From positions 2,696,001 to 2,760,000 of the forward strand of contig NZ_JABWQX020000001.1 in assembly GCF_014268655.2 (NCBI RefSeq): a stretch of 64,000 bases of DNA. The letters run 5' to 3'. Origin of the DNA: Pseudomonas marvdashtae. GTDB lineage: Bacteria; Pseudomonadota; Gammaproteobacteria; Pseudomonadales; Pseudomonadaceae. The notes under the pieces are model-generated. The model was given only the letters and a program-made list of their open reading frames with translations, made no database searches and was not told where the DNA came from. The translations under genes and the position numbers were made by a program. Numbering within the stretch: position 1 is the first letter of the stretch; each line of letters starts with the position of its first letter. Below are positions 25,922 through 34,828 of the stretch, one piece after another.

Positions 25922-26800
25922 ATGAACGTATCTTTTCGCCAGCTGCGGGCTTTCATCCTGATCGCCGAAACGTCCAGTTTCACCCGTACGGCGGAACAAC
26001 TGCACCTGTCCCAGCCGGCGCTGAGCTACAGCATTCGCAAACTGGAAGAGAGCATGGGCTTGCAGTTGCTTGCCCGTAACACCCGCAGCGTGGAGCTGAC
26101 GCCCGCCGGCGAGCACTTTCTGCCCCAGGCCCGGCGCATGCTCCGGGACATGGACGATGCCGTGCGCGACGCTCGCGACACCTTGAGCCTGAGCCGTGGC
26201 ACGCTACGGCTGGCGGCCCTGCCTACGGCCGCAGCGTCGTTCCTGCCGGCCGCCATGGCCACTTTCCAGCGCGACAACCCGGGTGTGACGGTGACCTTGC
26301 TGGACGGCCGAGCCGGGGAAATCATGGGCTGGGTGCAGCGCGGCGAGGTGGAGGCCGGCATCAGTTCGTTGCCTGACGATCTGTCCGGGCTGAGCTTCGC
26401 CCGGCTACTGGATGACAACCTGGTATTGCTCAGTCACAAGACGAACCAGCCTGACGGCGAGGAAGACTGGAAACGCCAGCCCTACATCGCGCTTACGCCG
26501 GACACCAGCATTCGCCCCTTGGCTGACGCGGCGTTGCGCTATTTGAACGTTGACCCTGTCCCGGCCTGGGAGGTCGCGCACATGAGCACGGCCACGGCCC
26601 TGGTGCGCGAAGGGTTGGGGTTTTCGCTGTTACCGGCCAGTTGCACGGCGGTGTTCAACATCGGTGAGCAGTGTGCGGTCACGGCCATCGACCAACCGGC
26701 AAAACGCTCGATTGGCCTGCTGCAACGCAAGCCAGTGGCCCAATCTCCGTCGTTGAGCCAGTTCATGCGACATGTGCGGCAGGTGTTGCGACAGGAGTAG
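25922..26800 (+). CDS. LysR-family regulator, divergent from the AtuA-like operon
   Basis: LysR-type regulator (292 aa). HTH region FRQLRAFILIAETSSFTRTAEQLHLSQPALSYSIRKLEE at residues 5-43, followed by a periplasmic-binding-like effector domain. Divergent from and presumably controlling the AtuA-like/CitMHS operon; the 101-bp gap is AT-rich (around 25870-25915). The effector is unknown, perhaps the transported acid. Confidence 0.9.
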   Translation: MNVSFRQLRAFILIAETSSFTRTAEQLHLSQPALSYSIRKLEESMGLQLLARNTRSVELTPAGEHFLPQARRMLRDMDDAVRDARDTLSLSRGTLRLAALPTAAASFLPAAMATFQRDNPGVTVTLLDGRAGEIMGWVQRGEVEAGISSLPDDLSGLSFARLLDDNLVLLSHKTNQPDGEEDWKRQPYIALTPDTSIRPLADAALRYLNVDPVPAWEVAHMSTATALVREGLGFSLLPASCTAVFNIGEQCAVTAIDQPAKRSIGLLQRKPVAQSPSLSQFMRHVRQVLRQE

Positions 26801-26811
26801 GCCAACCACCG

Positions 26812-27663
26812 TTATTGAGTCCCGAACATCGCCGTCCAATAGATCCCCGCATCACTTTTCGGGTCCATCGCATACCCAGCCCCCAATTCGCGAAATTGCG
26901 GATTCATCAGGTTGGCGCAGTGCCCGGGACTGGCCAGCCAGCCGTCTACCACCTTCAACGCTGTGTCCTGCCCAGCGGCAATGTTTTCACCGATGGCCAG
27001 GCCCAGATAGCCCGCCAGCTCGGCGCGGTCGCCAGGCATGCGCCCATCACGGTCGCGGTGATCGAAGAAGTTGTTATTGGCCATGGCGCGGGTGTGATTC
27101 ACGGCGGCCAGGGCCAGCGTAGCGTTCCAGGCCAGCGGCGTCGTGGCGGCGAAGGCTTCGGTGCCACAACGGCGTGGTTGCGCGCGAGCGCTGTTGATGA
27201 GTTTGAGCAACTTCTGGCCTTCGGTCTGCCAGTCTCCAAGACGCGCCGACAACAACGGACGAGCCAGCACGATGCGCCATTCACGGTCCAGCCGGCTCAC
27301 GCCGATGTCGATGAATTGCGGGTCGAGAACGACCTGGCAGAAGCTTTCCTGCACAGCCTTTATCGCGGCCTGCGCATCGCGGGGCCCGGACAGGCTGATG
27401 GCTTGGACATTGACCATTGGATAGGCCGCCCGGGCCAGCGCTTGTTGCAAATCGCCAATGCCATTGGCCGAGAGGATCAACCGTGAATCCATCGCCAGCG
27501 GCGGCAGCTCCAGGGACGCCTGGCCGGCGCAGCTCTGGGACTGGCTGCGGTAGAGGTTGATGGACTCGACCAGTTTCGTCTCTTCGGTGGCTACCGCACT
27601 GACAGAAAACGCCAGCCCCAGCGACAGTATGGCAAGACGCATGGCGGAAAAAATGGCACGCAT
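26812..27663 (-). CDS. CAP-domain (SCP/PR1-type) secreted protein
   Basis: Exported protein (283 aa) with a C-terminal CAP domain: LLKLINSARAQPRRCG, NHTRAMANNNFFDHRDRDG, YLGLAIGENIAAGQDT and VDGWLASPGHCANLMNPQFRELGAG, including the paired His/Glu residues of the CAP cavity. The N-terminal 150 residues are a separate unrecognised region. The start at 27663 follows AAGGGAGATTTAC and gives a signal peptide (LAILSLGLAFSVSAVA); a longer frame to 27789 crosses an inverted-repeat control region. Role in the envelope unknown. Confidence 0.87.
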   Translation of the reverse strand: MRAIFSAMRLAILSLGLAFSVSAVATEETKLVESINLYRSQSQSCAGQASLELPPLAMDSRLILSANGIGDLQQALARAAYPMVNVQAISLSGPRDAQAAIKAVQESFCQVVLDPQFIDIGVSRLDREWRIVLARPLLSARLGDWQTEGQKLLKLINSARAQPRRCGTEAFAATTPLAWNATLALAAVNHTRAMANNNFFDHRDRDGRMPGDRAELAGYLGLAIGENIAAGQDTALKVVDGWLASPGHCANLMNPQFRELGAGYAMDPKSDAGIYWTAMFGTQ

Positions 27664-27753
27664 GTAAATCTCCCTTGAGCGGACGGCGCCTATGATGCGC
27701 AATTTTTGCCCCGCTGGGGCAACGGTATTCACGCTCTCTTGATATCCCTTGGA

Positions 27754-27783
27754 ACTGTACCGTTTGGTACCGTTCGGGACAGT
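27754..27783. promoter_or_regulatory. Inverted/direct repeat upstream of the CAP gene
   Basis: ACTGTACCG and CGGGACAGT form an imperfect inverted repeat (8 of 9) that encloses two near-identical decamers, TACCGTTTGG and TACCGTTCGG. It looks like an operator for a TetR-like or similar dimer. No such regulator gene is adjacent. Confidence 0.45.
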
Positions 27784-27858
27784 CCTCAAGTAGTGGGATC
27801 AATTTTCACGCGAATAGGTCCATTTTCATCGTCTCAAGGGCTTAAAAGCCGTGGCGTG

Positions 27859-28632
27859 TCAGCCCATCCAGTTGCCGCCGTCGACGTTGTAGGTCTGTGC
27901 CACGATGTATTCGCTTTCCGCCGATGCCAGGAAAACAGCCATGCCGACGAGGTCCTGCGCGGTACCCATGCGCCCGTAAGGCACCTGCTGTCCGACCTGG
28001 CGTTTCTTTTCCCCCAGGGGAAGGTTTTCCTGGCGCGCGAACAGCGCGTCGACGCCGTCCCAATGTTCACCGTCCACCACGCCGGGGGCGATGGCGTTGA
28101 CGTTGATCCGGTGCTTGATCAAGTCCAGCCCGGCGGACTGGGTCAGGCTGATCACCGCGGCCTTGGACGCGCAATACACCGCCACCAGGGCCTCGCCACG
28201 CCGGCCGGCCTGGCTCGCCATGTTGATGATCTTGCCGCCGTGACCCTGGCGGATCATCTGCCGGGCCGCGGCCTGCAGCGTGAACAGGGTGCCGGCGACA
28301 TTGATGGAGAACAGCCGCTCGTAGCTCTGGCGGCTGATCTCCACGATGGGCGCCAGGTCGAACAGCGCCGCATTATTGACCAGGATATCCAGCTTGCCCG
28401 CCCGGGCCACGACGGCGTCGATGGCCTGGTCGATCGAGCACTGGTCAGTGACGTCCATCTTCACCGCGTAAGCATTGGCGCCCAGTTCGATGGCGGTGCG
28501 TTGGGCCCGTTCCAGGTCGATGTCGGCAATGGCGACGGTAGCGCCTTCGTCGATATAGGCCTGGGCAAACGTCCGGCCGATGCCACGGGCGGCACCGGTT
28601 ATCAATGCGCTTTTACCTTGCAGTCGTTTCAT
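27859..28632 (-). CDS. SDR-family dehydrogenase, sorbitol/L-iditol dehydrogenase-like
   Basis: Short-chain dehydrogenase (257 aa): NAD-binding TGAARGIG near residue 13, NNAA at about 87, catalytic Ser in NMASQAG and YCASK. The opening MKRLQGKSALITGAARGIG and the C-terminal YNVDGGNWMG are typical of polyol (sorbitol/L-iditol) 2-dehydrogenases. The ATG at 28632 is chosen; the upstream extension to 28695 runs into a dispersed repeat. It is divergent from the AraC gene at 28947, and a long inverted repeat lies between them. No polyol ABC transporter is beside it. Confidence 0.82.
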   Translation of the reverse strand: MKRLQGKSALITGAARGIGRTFAQAYIDEGATVAIADIDLERAQRTAIELGANAYAVKMDVTDQCSIDQAIDAVVARAGKLDILVNNAALFDLAPIVEISRQSYERLFSINVAGTLFTLQAAARQMIRQGHGGKIINMASQAGRRGEALVAVYCASKAAVISLTQSAGLDLIKHRINVNAIAPGVVDGEHWDGVDALFARQENLPLGEKKRQVGQQVPYGRMGTAQDLVGMAVFLASAESEYIVAQTYNVDGGNWMG

Positions 28633-28680
28633 GGGGTGGTCTTGTCCTGAAGAATAAAAAGTGAATGTCCGTGAGCCCTT

Positions 28681-28708
28681 GTGGCGAGGGAGCAAACTCC
28701 CTCGCCAC
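28681..28708. repeat. Minimal GTGGCGAGGGAG repeat, copy 2
   Basis: GTGGCGAGGGAG-CAAA-CTCCCTCGCCAC is a perfect 12-bp inverted repeat with a 4-nt loop, the collapsed form of the repeat at 13664. It sits just upstream of the SDR start. Confidence 0.85.
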
Positions 28709-28824
28709 GGGTATTGGCTAAGCCGTCATTGCTTGGGCAGTTGGACGGATCCGCGAGCCGTCGATGACAAGGCGATTACACCCGTGCGACTGGATGGCCG
28801 ACAAACGCGCAGAGGATCGCTGCG

Positions 28825-28868
28825 TGATACTTTTTTAACCGTCGAACATAGCGGTCAAAAAAGTATCA
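28825..28868. promoter_or_regulatory. Long inverted repeat between the SDR and AraC genes
   Basis: Arms TGATACTTTTTTAACC (28825-28840) and GGTCAAAAAAGTATCA (28853-28868) match at 15 of 16 positions with a 12-bp spacer. The remainder of the 314-bp gap holds the small repeat at 28681 and no gene. An AraC-type dimer or other dimeric regulator site is likely, about 79 bp before the AraC ATG. Confidence 0.65.
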
Positions 28869-28946
28869 GTGGGCCGTTAGTGCGAAGCTGGCGGACCGCT
28901 GGGCAGCCGGCGTAATGTGCGGTCCAAATGATAAAAGAGGCACGAC

Positions 28947-29888
28947 ATGCCTGATCACCTAACGCTCCTTTACGACCAGCGACCGGCCGAGCTTGAAGTC
29001 ATCCTGCCGGAACCTGAGCACAGCTTTCGCTGGTACGAACACGACTACCCTTATCCGATGGCGCGCTGGAATCATCATCCTGAATTTGAAATACACCTGA
29101 TCCGCCAGGGCAGCGGCAGGCTACTGGCCGGCGACTATATCGGCCCATTCGGGCCTGGCCATGTGGCGATGATCGGCCCGGACCTGCCCCACGACTGGAT
29201 GGGTGACCTGGCGCCGGACGAATATCTGGCCGGACGCGATGTGGTGCTGCAATTCGACGGTGCCACGCTGATGACCCTGCGCCAGACGCTGCCGGAACTG
29301 GGGGACTTGCAGCGACTGTTCGAACAGGCCCGACGCGGCCTGGCCTTTAGCGGCGACACCGCGCGGCACGCCGCGCACCTGCTCGAAGCAATCGGGCCAG
29401 CCCGGGGGGTGGCGCGACTGGCGCTGTTTTTCGAGCTGCTCGATACCCTTGGCCGCGCTGGCGAGAGGGAGGTCTTGTGCCTGGCCAGCCCTTGTTATGC
29501 GCCAACCCTTGATGCCCGCAGCTCGGAGCGCATCCAGAAAGCCTTCGAATACCTGCAAGCCGAACTCACCGGTGACGTGCGCTTGTCCGTGATCGCCCGG
29601 CAACTGGGCATGAGCGAGCCGGGATTCTCGCGCTTCTTCAAACGCATCACCGGCCATGGGTTTATCGACCTGATGCGCAAACTCCGGGTGCAGCGCGCCT
29701 GCCGGCTGCTGTCACAGAGTGAGATGGCGGTGACCGATATCTGTTTTGAAGTGGGCTACAACAACCTGTCCAACTTCAATCGGCATTTCCGTATCGAAAT
29801 GAACCAGACGCCCAGTGACTATCGTCGGGGGATGGCTGCAAACTCGCCACATCCTGTCACGCAATCAGGTTCGACGGACCGCCCGTGA
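28947..29888 (+). CDS. AraC-family regulator (cupin N-domain)
   Basis: AraC-type activator (313 aa). The N-terminal sugar-type cupin sensor begins near residue 27 (SFRWYEHDYPYPMARWNHHPEFEIHLI). The C-terminal double HTH covers about residues 190-295: RLSVIARQLGMSEPGFSRFFKRITG and VTDICFEVGYNNLSNFNRHFR. Divergent from the SDR polyol dehydrogenase, which it probably regulates through the inverted repeat at 28825; the effector is likely a sugar or polyol, by family analogy only. Confidence 0.87.
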   Translation: MPDHLTLLYDQRPAELEVILPEPEHSFRWYEHDYPYPMARWNHHPEFEIHLIRQGSGRLLAGDYIGPFGPGHVAMIGPDLPHDWMGDLAPDEYLAGRDVVLQFDGATLMTLRQTLPELGDLQRLFEQARRGLAFSGDTARHAAHLLEAIGPARGVARLALFFELLDTLGRAGEREVLCLASPCYAPTLDARSSERIQKAFEYLQAELTGDVRLSVIARQLGMSEPGFSRFFKRITGHGFIDLMRKLRVQRACRLLSQSEMAVTDICFEVGYNNLSNFNRHFRIEMNQTPSDYRRGMAANSPHPVTQSGSTDRP

Positions 29889-29962
29889 ATCTGCGTTCAT
29901 GGCCGGTGTCGAAACGTTAAGCCGGCAAGACGCCGGCTCCCCAATAGAACAGAACGCCAGTC

Positions 29963-31189
29963 ATGCACGAGAAAACCTACGATCTGCTGGAAGTTGCCAA
30001 CGGCAAGCCCATCAAGCTCTGGACCCAAGGCGTACCGGTGGAACCCGAAGCCCGCCAGCAGTTGATGAACACCGCGAAAATGCCGTTTATCTTCAAACAT
30101 CTGGCAGTGATGCCCGATGTGCACCTGGGCAAGGGCTCGACCATCGGCAGTGTGATTCCGACCGTCGGGGCGATCATTCCTGCGGCGGTGGGGGTGGATA
30201 TTGGTTGCGGCATGATTGCCGCCCGTACTTCATTGGACGCCGCTGACTTGCCGGATCATCTCCATGCATTGCGCAGCGCCATCGAAAAGGCCGTGCCCCA
30301 TGGACGCACCCTCAGCCACGGCGGACGCGACAAGGGCGCCTGGAACAGCGTTCCACGGGAGGCTGACCAGGCTTGGGCGGCACTGGCAGCAAGGTTCAAG
30401 ACGATCACCGACAAATACCCGAAGCTGGTCCGGACCAATAATCGTCAGCACCTGGGCACCCTGGGCAGCGGCAATCATTTCATCGAAGTCTGCCTGGATG
30501 AAGCGAACCGGGTCTGGTTCATGTTGCACAGCGGTTCGCGGGGAGTGGGCAACGCCATTGGCAACCTGTTCATCCAACTGGCCCAGGCCGACATGCGCCA
30601 GCACATCGCCAATCTGCCGGACCGTGACCTGGCTTACTTCGAGGAGGGCAGTCGGCATTTCGATGACTATGTCGAAGCCGTGGGCTGGGCCCAGGATTTC
30701 GCCCGGCAGAACCGGGCATTGATGATGGACGCAGTGATACGCGCCACGCGCCAGGTCATCAGTAAACCGTTTGAAGTGGCGCTGGAAGCGGTGAACTGCC
30801 ATCACAACTATGTGCAGAAAGAGCGACACTTCGGGCACGATGTGCTGGTGACGCGCAAAGGAGCGGTGTCCGCCAGGAAAGGCGAGTTGGGCATAATCCC
30901 CGGATCGATGGGGGCCAGGAGCTTCATCGTGCGTGGCTTGGGCAATGAGCAATCGTTTTGCTCGTGCAGCCACGGTGCCGGTCGGGTCATGAGCCGGACC
31001 GAGGCGAAGAAGCGCTTCACTGTCGAGGATCAAGTCCGCGCCACCGCCCATGTGGAATGCCGCAAGGACGCCGCCGTCATCGATGAAATTCCTATGGCAT
31101 ACAAAGACATAGACAATGTAATGCATGCACAACGTGAACTCGTGGAAGTGCTGCATACCTTGCGTCAGGTGGTGTGCGTCAAGGGTTAA
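29963..31189 (+). CDS. rtcB: RtcB-family RNA ligase
   Basis: tRNA-splicing/RNA-repair ligase family protein (408 aa) that joins 2',3'-cyclic phosphate or 3'-phosphate ends to 5'-OH RNA using GTP and Mn2+. Metal ligands in VDIGCGM (Asp79, Cys82), conserved LGTLGSGNHFIEV with His, and the guanylation His337 in CSHGAGRVMSR. The start gives MHEKTYDLLEV, as in bacterial RtcB. No RtcA cyclase, archease or sigma-54 RtcR regulator is adjacent; the DmpR-type gene downstream on the opposite strand belongs to another family. Whether it repairs rRNA or tRNA here is unknown. Confidence 0.92.
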   Translation: MHEKTYDLLEVANGKPIKLWTQGVPVEPEARQQLMNTAKMPFIFKHLAVMPDVHLGKGSTIGSVIPTVGAIIPAAVGVDIGCGMIAARTSLDAADLPDHLHALRSAIEKAVPHGRTLSHGGRDKGAWNSVPREADQAWAALAARFKTITDKYPKLVRTNNRQHLGTLGSGNHFIEVCLDEANRVWFMLHSGSRGVGNAIGNLFIQLAQADMRQHIANLPDRDLAYFEEGSRHFDDYVEAVGWAQDFARQNRALMMDAVIRATRQVISKPFEVALEAVNCHHNYVQKERHFGHDVLVTRKGAVSARKGELGIIPGSMGARSFIVRGLGNEQSFCSCSHGAGRVMSRTEAKKRFTVEDQVRATAHVECRKDAAVIDEIPMAYKDIDNVMHAQRELVEVLHTLRQVVCVKG

Positions 31190-31230
31190 CGGAGCCCGCC
31201 ACAAAAGTGGCAGGAGCACAGGCCTTTTGT

Positions 31231-33000
31231 TCATTCGCCGACGCGTTGATGCTTCTTCAACCGATAGGCGAACTGCGCCCGACTCAGCCCCAGCGCCCTG
31301 GATGCGGCCGCCAGGTTGCCGCTGTTCAGTTGCAAGGCTTCGTTGATCAAGCGTGACTCCAGGCCGTCAATGGAAAAATCTGCGTCCAACTGACTAAGGG
31401 ACTTCAGCAAGGGTGTCTTTGCCGCGCCTTCGCCCGTCGTGGCGCCCAATGGTGACAAGCCGCCGTGGTCGTCGACCGAGTACGCGTCCACCGGCAATCG
31501 CTCGTCGCGAAACAAATGCATCAGGTCGATGGCCTGGCCTTCTTCGCTGGCAATCAGGCCCCGTTCGATGAGGTTTTGCAGCTCCCGCACATTGCCCGGA
31601 AAGTCATAGCGCAGCAGGACCTTCAAAGCGCGCATGGTCAGGCCCACCGGCTTACGACCGTATTCCAGGCAAAACCGCTTGAGGAACGCGTTGATCAGCA
31701 AGGGGATGTCATCGCGGCGATCGCGCAAGGGCGGCAGGGCGATGGGATAGACATTGAGTCGATAGAACAGGTCTTCCCGGAACTCGCCTTGCTCCACGGC
31801 TTTGCGCAGGTCGATATTGGTCGCCGCCACTACCCGTACGTCAACCTTGATGCCATGTCCGCCACCGACCCGTTCGATCTCCCGTTCCTGCAATGCGCGC
31901 AACAGCTTGCCTTGGCCGGCCAGGCTCAAGCAGGTGATTTCGTCAAGAAACAGTGTGCCGCCGTGGGCACGTTCGAAACGGCCGGGGCGTGAATGGGTTG
32001 CGCCGGTGTAGGCGCCGCGCTCGACGCCGAACAGCTCGGCCTCGATCAGGTTGTCGGGGATGGCCGCGCAGTTGAGCGCGATGAAGGGGCCTTGGCGGCG
32101 ACGGCTGAGTTGATGCAACTGGCGGGCGAACATTTCCTTGCCCACGCCGGACTCGCCGGTAACCAGCACCGTGGCGGGTGTCAGGGCGACTCGCTGCAAG
32201 GCCAGCGTCGCCGCGTTGAACGCCGAACTGGCGCCGATCAAGGGCTGTTCGCTGTCAGGCAGCGGTTCGCTGGCGGCCAAACGGTCGGTACGTGCATCGG
32301 GCGGCGGGGCCGTCGCCGGTTGCGAGGCATTGAGGTAGCTCAGGTCGCGCTCGACGTCTCCCCACTGCTCGGCAGTCTTGCCGACGACACGGCAGCGTTC
32401 GTGCCCCATGCCCCGGCATTCCACTTCGCGGAAGATCACCAATTGCCCGAACAACCCACTGACGAAACCGATGGCATAGCCCAGCTCGGTCCAGCACACC
32501 GGATCCTGCCCGGTGCCATAGGCGGCGATATGTTCGTCGGCTTCGCAGGAGTGATGCCAGAGGAATTCCCCCTCGTAGAATCCCGATTGCGCATCGAACT
32601 TGAAGTGCAGCGGTTCGACCTTGGTCATGCCTTCGAGGGTATGCAGGTGCGTGCCCGCGCGAAACACCGCCGCCGCATCCGCGTGAGGCCAGCGTTCACG
32701 AATCAGCCGGGCGTCCCGGGCGCCAGAGCAATAGCCGGTGCGGGTGAGCATGCCCCGGGCCTGTTCCAGTCCCTGGCGCTCGATGATTTCGCGGCGCAAG
32801 GCGCCAAAAGACGAGCTGTGCAGCAGCAACATGCGCTGGTCGTTGAGCCAGATACGCCCGTCGTCAGGGGAGAAAAACAGGCAGTTGGTCAGTTCCGCCG
32901 GTGTCGGCGAGCTGCTGTCGGTCAGTTCTTTGCTGTCGCCCCGTGGGCGAAAAGGCTCGGTAGCAATCCGTTCCGGCAGCGGACAGTGGGGATTATTCAT
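31231..33000 (-). CDS. DmpR/XylR-type sigma-54-dependent activator
   Basis: Sigma-54 activator (589 aa) of the aromatic-sensing DmpR/XylR class. Domain order: XylR_N effector-binding region (about residues 40-145), V4R domain (about 150-205), AAA+ domain with Walker [10 protein letters not shown], a GAYTGA loop (Tyr variant of GAFTGA) and DRRDD..., and a C-terminal Fis HTH ([23 protein letters not shown]). The V4R part contains Cys residues including CRGMGHERC. The ATG at 33000 has AGGGG upstream. It faces the aldehyde dehydrogenase/calA/DUF1302 operon, with a predicted -24/-12 promoter at 33189, so it probably turns on that operon in response to a phenolic or phenylpropanoid. Confidence 0.93.
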   Translation of the reverse strand: MNNPHCPLPERIATEPFRPRGDSKELTDSSSPTPAELTNCLFFSPDDGRIWLNDQRMLLLHSSSFGALRREIIERQGLEQARGMLTRTGYCSGARDARLIRERWPHADAAAVFRAGTHLHTLEGMTKVEPLHFKFDAQSGFYEGEFLWHHSCEADEHIAAYGTGQDPVCWTELGYAIGFVSGLFGQLVIFREVECRGMGHERCRVVGKTAEQWGDVERDLSYLNASQPATAPPPDARTDRLAASEPLPDSEQPLIGASSAFNAATLALQRVALTPATVLVTGESGVGKEMFARQLHQLSRRRQGPFIALNCAAIPDNLIEAELFGVERGAYTGATHSRPGRFERAHGGTLFLDEITCLSLAGQGKLLRALQEREIERVGGGHGIKVDVRVVAATNIDLRKAVEQGEFREDLFYRLNVYPIALPPLRDRRDDIPLLINAFLKRFCLEYGRKPVGLTMRALKVLLRYDFPGNVRELQNLIERGLIASEEGQAIDLMHLFRDERLPVDAYSVDDHGGLSPLGATTGEGAAKTPLLKSLSQLDADFSIDGLESRLINEALQLNSGNLAAASRALGLSRAQFAYRLKKHQRVGE

Positions 33001-33046
33001 TGTTATGCCCCTGATGGCGGTAGTCGAAATGAGCACCTGGCGAGAT

Positions 33047-33063
33047 AGTTATTAAGCATAACT
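33047..33063. promoter_or_regulatory. Candidate activator binding site (inverted repeat)
   Basis: AGTTAT-TAAGC-ATAACT is a perfect 6-bp inverted repeat about 125 bp upstream of the predicted -24 element and 47 bp before the regulator start. This is a usual position for a sigma-54 activator enhancer site. Binding by the DmpR-like protein is inferred. Confidence 0.45.
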
Positions 33064-33188
33064 TTATCAAATGAACAAGTGGCGATCGGCCAGTGGCGGG
33101 GTCGGCGGATGCAGTGTGCTCGTCGGGTCCGTCCAAAAGCGTTGATCCAGAGCCTTGCGCCATGTTTGTGCGGGCCCGGGAACGAAAC

Positions 33189-33204
33189 CGGCACACGGCT
33201 TGCT
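33189..33204 (+). promoter_or_regulatory. Predicted sigma-54 promoter (-24/-12) of the calA/DUF1302 operon
   Basis: CGGCACACGGCTTGCT has the exact GG-N10-GC spacing and close agreement with TGGCAC-N5-TTGCW. It lies 80 bp before the aldehyde dehydrogenase ATG and opposite the sigma-54 activator gene. Confidence 0.75.
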
Positions 33205-33283
33205 CAAGCACTTGCACGGCGTTTGCCCGAGCGCTGGCAAGGCGCGGCAAACGATGACAACAACAAAGAGCCGGGAGCTTCAA

Positions 33284-34756
33284 ATGTCTGCATCCGAAAA
33301 CCACCTGTTAGCTCAGGTGATTGCGTCCGAATCTATCTTCAACGGGGACTGGGTGCGTGCCTCGGGCCCGCTGCTGTCGATCATCGAGCCGGCCACTGGC
33401 GAGGCGCTGATGCGCAGTGCCACGGCCGATGCCGCCGATATCGCCAAGGCCTGCCGCGACGCCGCCCTGGCGCAGCCTGCCTGGGCCGCGCTGGGACCAC
33501 GGGAACGGGCGGCAATCTTTCGCAAGGCGGCCGATGTGGCCGAACAGTCCTTCGCGGAACTGGCTCTGTACGTCGCCCGGGAAACCGGCGCGGCGCTGTT
33601 CAAGGGCCAGCACGAGGTGCGTGAGGCGATCGTCCTGTTGCATCAGGCAGCCGGCATGTTATCCCAGGCGCATGGTGTGGTGTTGCCCAGCGAAGCAGGG
33701 CGCCTGTCCTATGCGCGACGCTTGCCCCACGGGGTGATTGGCGTGATCTCGCCGTTCAATTTCCCATTGGTGTTGTCGATGCGCTCCGTGGCGCCTGCGC
33801 TCGCGGCGGGCAACGCGGTGGTGCTCAAGCCCGATCCGCAGACACCGGTCAGTGGCGGTTTTCTCATCGCCCGGCTGTTCGAGGCCGCAGGCTTGCCCAA
33901 GGGACTGCTTCAAGTGTTGCCCGGCGCGGCGGATGCCGGAGAGGCGCTGTGCCGTGACCCGAATGTTCAAATGATCGCCTTCACCGGCTCGACCGGTGCG
34001 GGTCGAAAAGTGGCCGAAGTAGCCGGGCGCAACCTGAAGAAAGTTGCCTTGGAACTGGGCGGCAAGAACCCATTGATCGTCCTTGAAGACGCCGATCTGG
34101 ACCTCGCCGCCCGGAACGCTGCCTGGGGCGCCTGGCTGCATCAGGGGCAGATCTGCATGGCGACCGGATTGATTCTCGCCCATCAATCCATTGTCCAGGC
34201 GCTGACCAGCAAGTTGGTGGAAAAGGCCCGGGCGTTGACCGTGGGTAACGCCGCCCGCGAAGAAGCGGCGTTGGGGCCATTGATCAATCAGCGGCAGTTG
34301 CAACGCGTGCATGCCATCGTCCGCGACAGCGTAGACGCCGGCGCAACGTTGGAAACGGGCGGCGAGTACGACCAATTGTTCTATCAGCCTACCGTGCTCA
34401 GTGGCGTGAAGCCGGGCATGCGTGCCTTTGAGGAAGAACTTTTCGGCCCCGTGGCGACGGTGGTCAGTTTCACCACCGACGAGCAAGCCATCGAGTTGGC
34501 CAACCGCACCGAGTACGGGCTTTCGGCGGCAGTTATTTCGCCATCGGTGGGCCGGGCCATGGCCATCGGCGAGCGGTTGCAGTGCGGCATGTTGCACATC
34601 AATGACCAGACCGTCGCCGATGAATGCATCAACCCGTTCGGCGGGCGCGGTGCCTCGGGCAATGGCGGCAGCGTCGGCGGCCCGGCGGACTGGGACGAGT
34701 ACACCCAATGGCAGTGGGTGACAGTCAAGGACAAGGCGCCGATTTACCCGTTCTGA
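33284..34756 (+). CDS. Aromatic aldehyde dehydrogenase (coniferaldehyde/benzaldehyde type)
   Basis: NAD(P)-dependent aldehyde dehydrogenase (490 aa) of the benzaldehyde/aromatic aldehyde subgroup. Rossmann FTGSTGAGRKVAE, Glu motif LELGGKNP and catalytic Cys291 in HQGQICMATG. The ATG at 33284 has GGGAG 7 nt upstream; the frame to 33155 spans the promoter. First gene of the predicted sigma-54 operon, followed by calA. With CalA it would take coniferyl alcohol through the aldehyde to ferulate, the job of CalB in other pseudomonads; benzaldehyde or vanillin are alternatives. It is distinct from the dedicated vanillin dehydrogenase at 47169. Confidence 0.83.
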   Translation: MSASENHLLAQVIASESIFNGDWVRASGPLLSIIEPATGEALMRSATADAADIAKACRDAALAQPAWAALGPRERAAIFRKAADVAEQSFAELALYVARETGAALFKGQHEVREAIVLLHQAAGMLSQAHGVVLPSEAGRLSYARRLPHGVIGVISPFNFPLVLSMRSVAPALAAGNAVVLKPDPQTPVSGGFLIARLFEAAGLPKGLLQVLPGAADAGEALCRDPNVQMIAFTGSTGAGRKVAEVAGRNLKKVALELGGKNPLIVLEDADLDLAARNAAWGAWLHQGQICMATGLILAHQSIVQALTSKLVEKARALTVGNAAREEAALGPLINQRQLQRVHAIVRDSVDAGATLETGGEYDQLFYQPTVLSGVKPGMRAFEEELFGPVATVVSFTTDEQAIELANRTEYGLSAAVISPSVGRAMAIGERLQCGMLHINDQTVADECINPFGGRGASGNGGSVGGPADWDEYTQWQWVTVKDKAPIYPF

Positions 34757-34770
34757 CCGGCCGGTTTCCT

Positions 34771-34798
34771 GCAGGGGCCAATGAGCTGAGGCCCCTGC
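34771..34798 (+). other. Hairpin between the aldehyde dehydrogenase gene and calA
   Basis: GCAGGGGCC and GGCCCCTGC form a perfect 9-bp stem with a 10-nt loop, without a following T run. It may be an intra-operon mRNA stability element rather than a terminator. Confidence 0.55.
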
Positions 34799-34828
34799 GA
34801 GCACACAAAAACAATAAGAGGACTCAAC

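Noticed and set aside
31231..33000. The sigma-54 activator as RtcR, regulator of rtcB
   Set aside because: It has XylR_N and V4R sensor domains, not the CARF-type sensor of RtcR, and faces the calA operon rather than rtcB.
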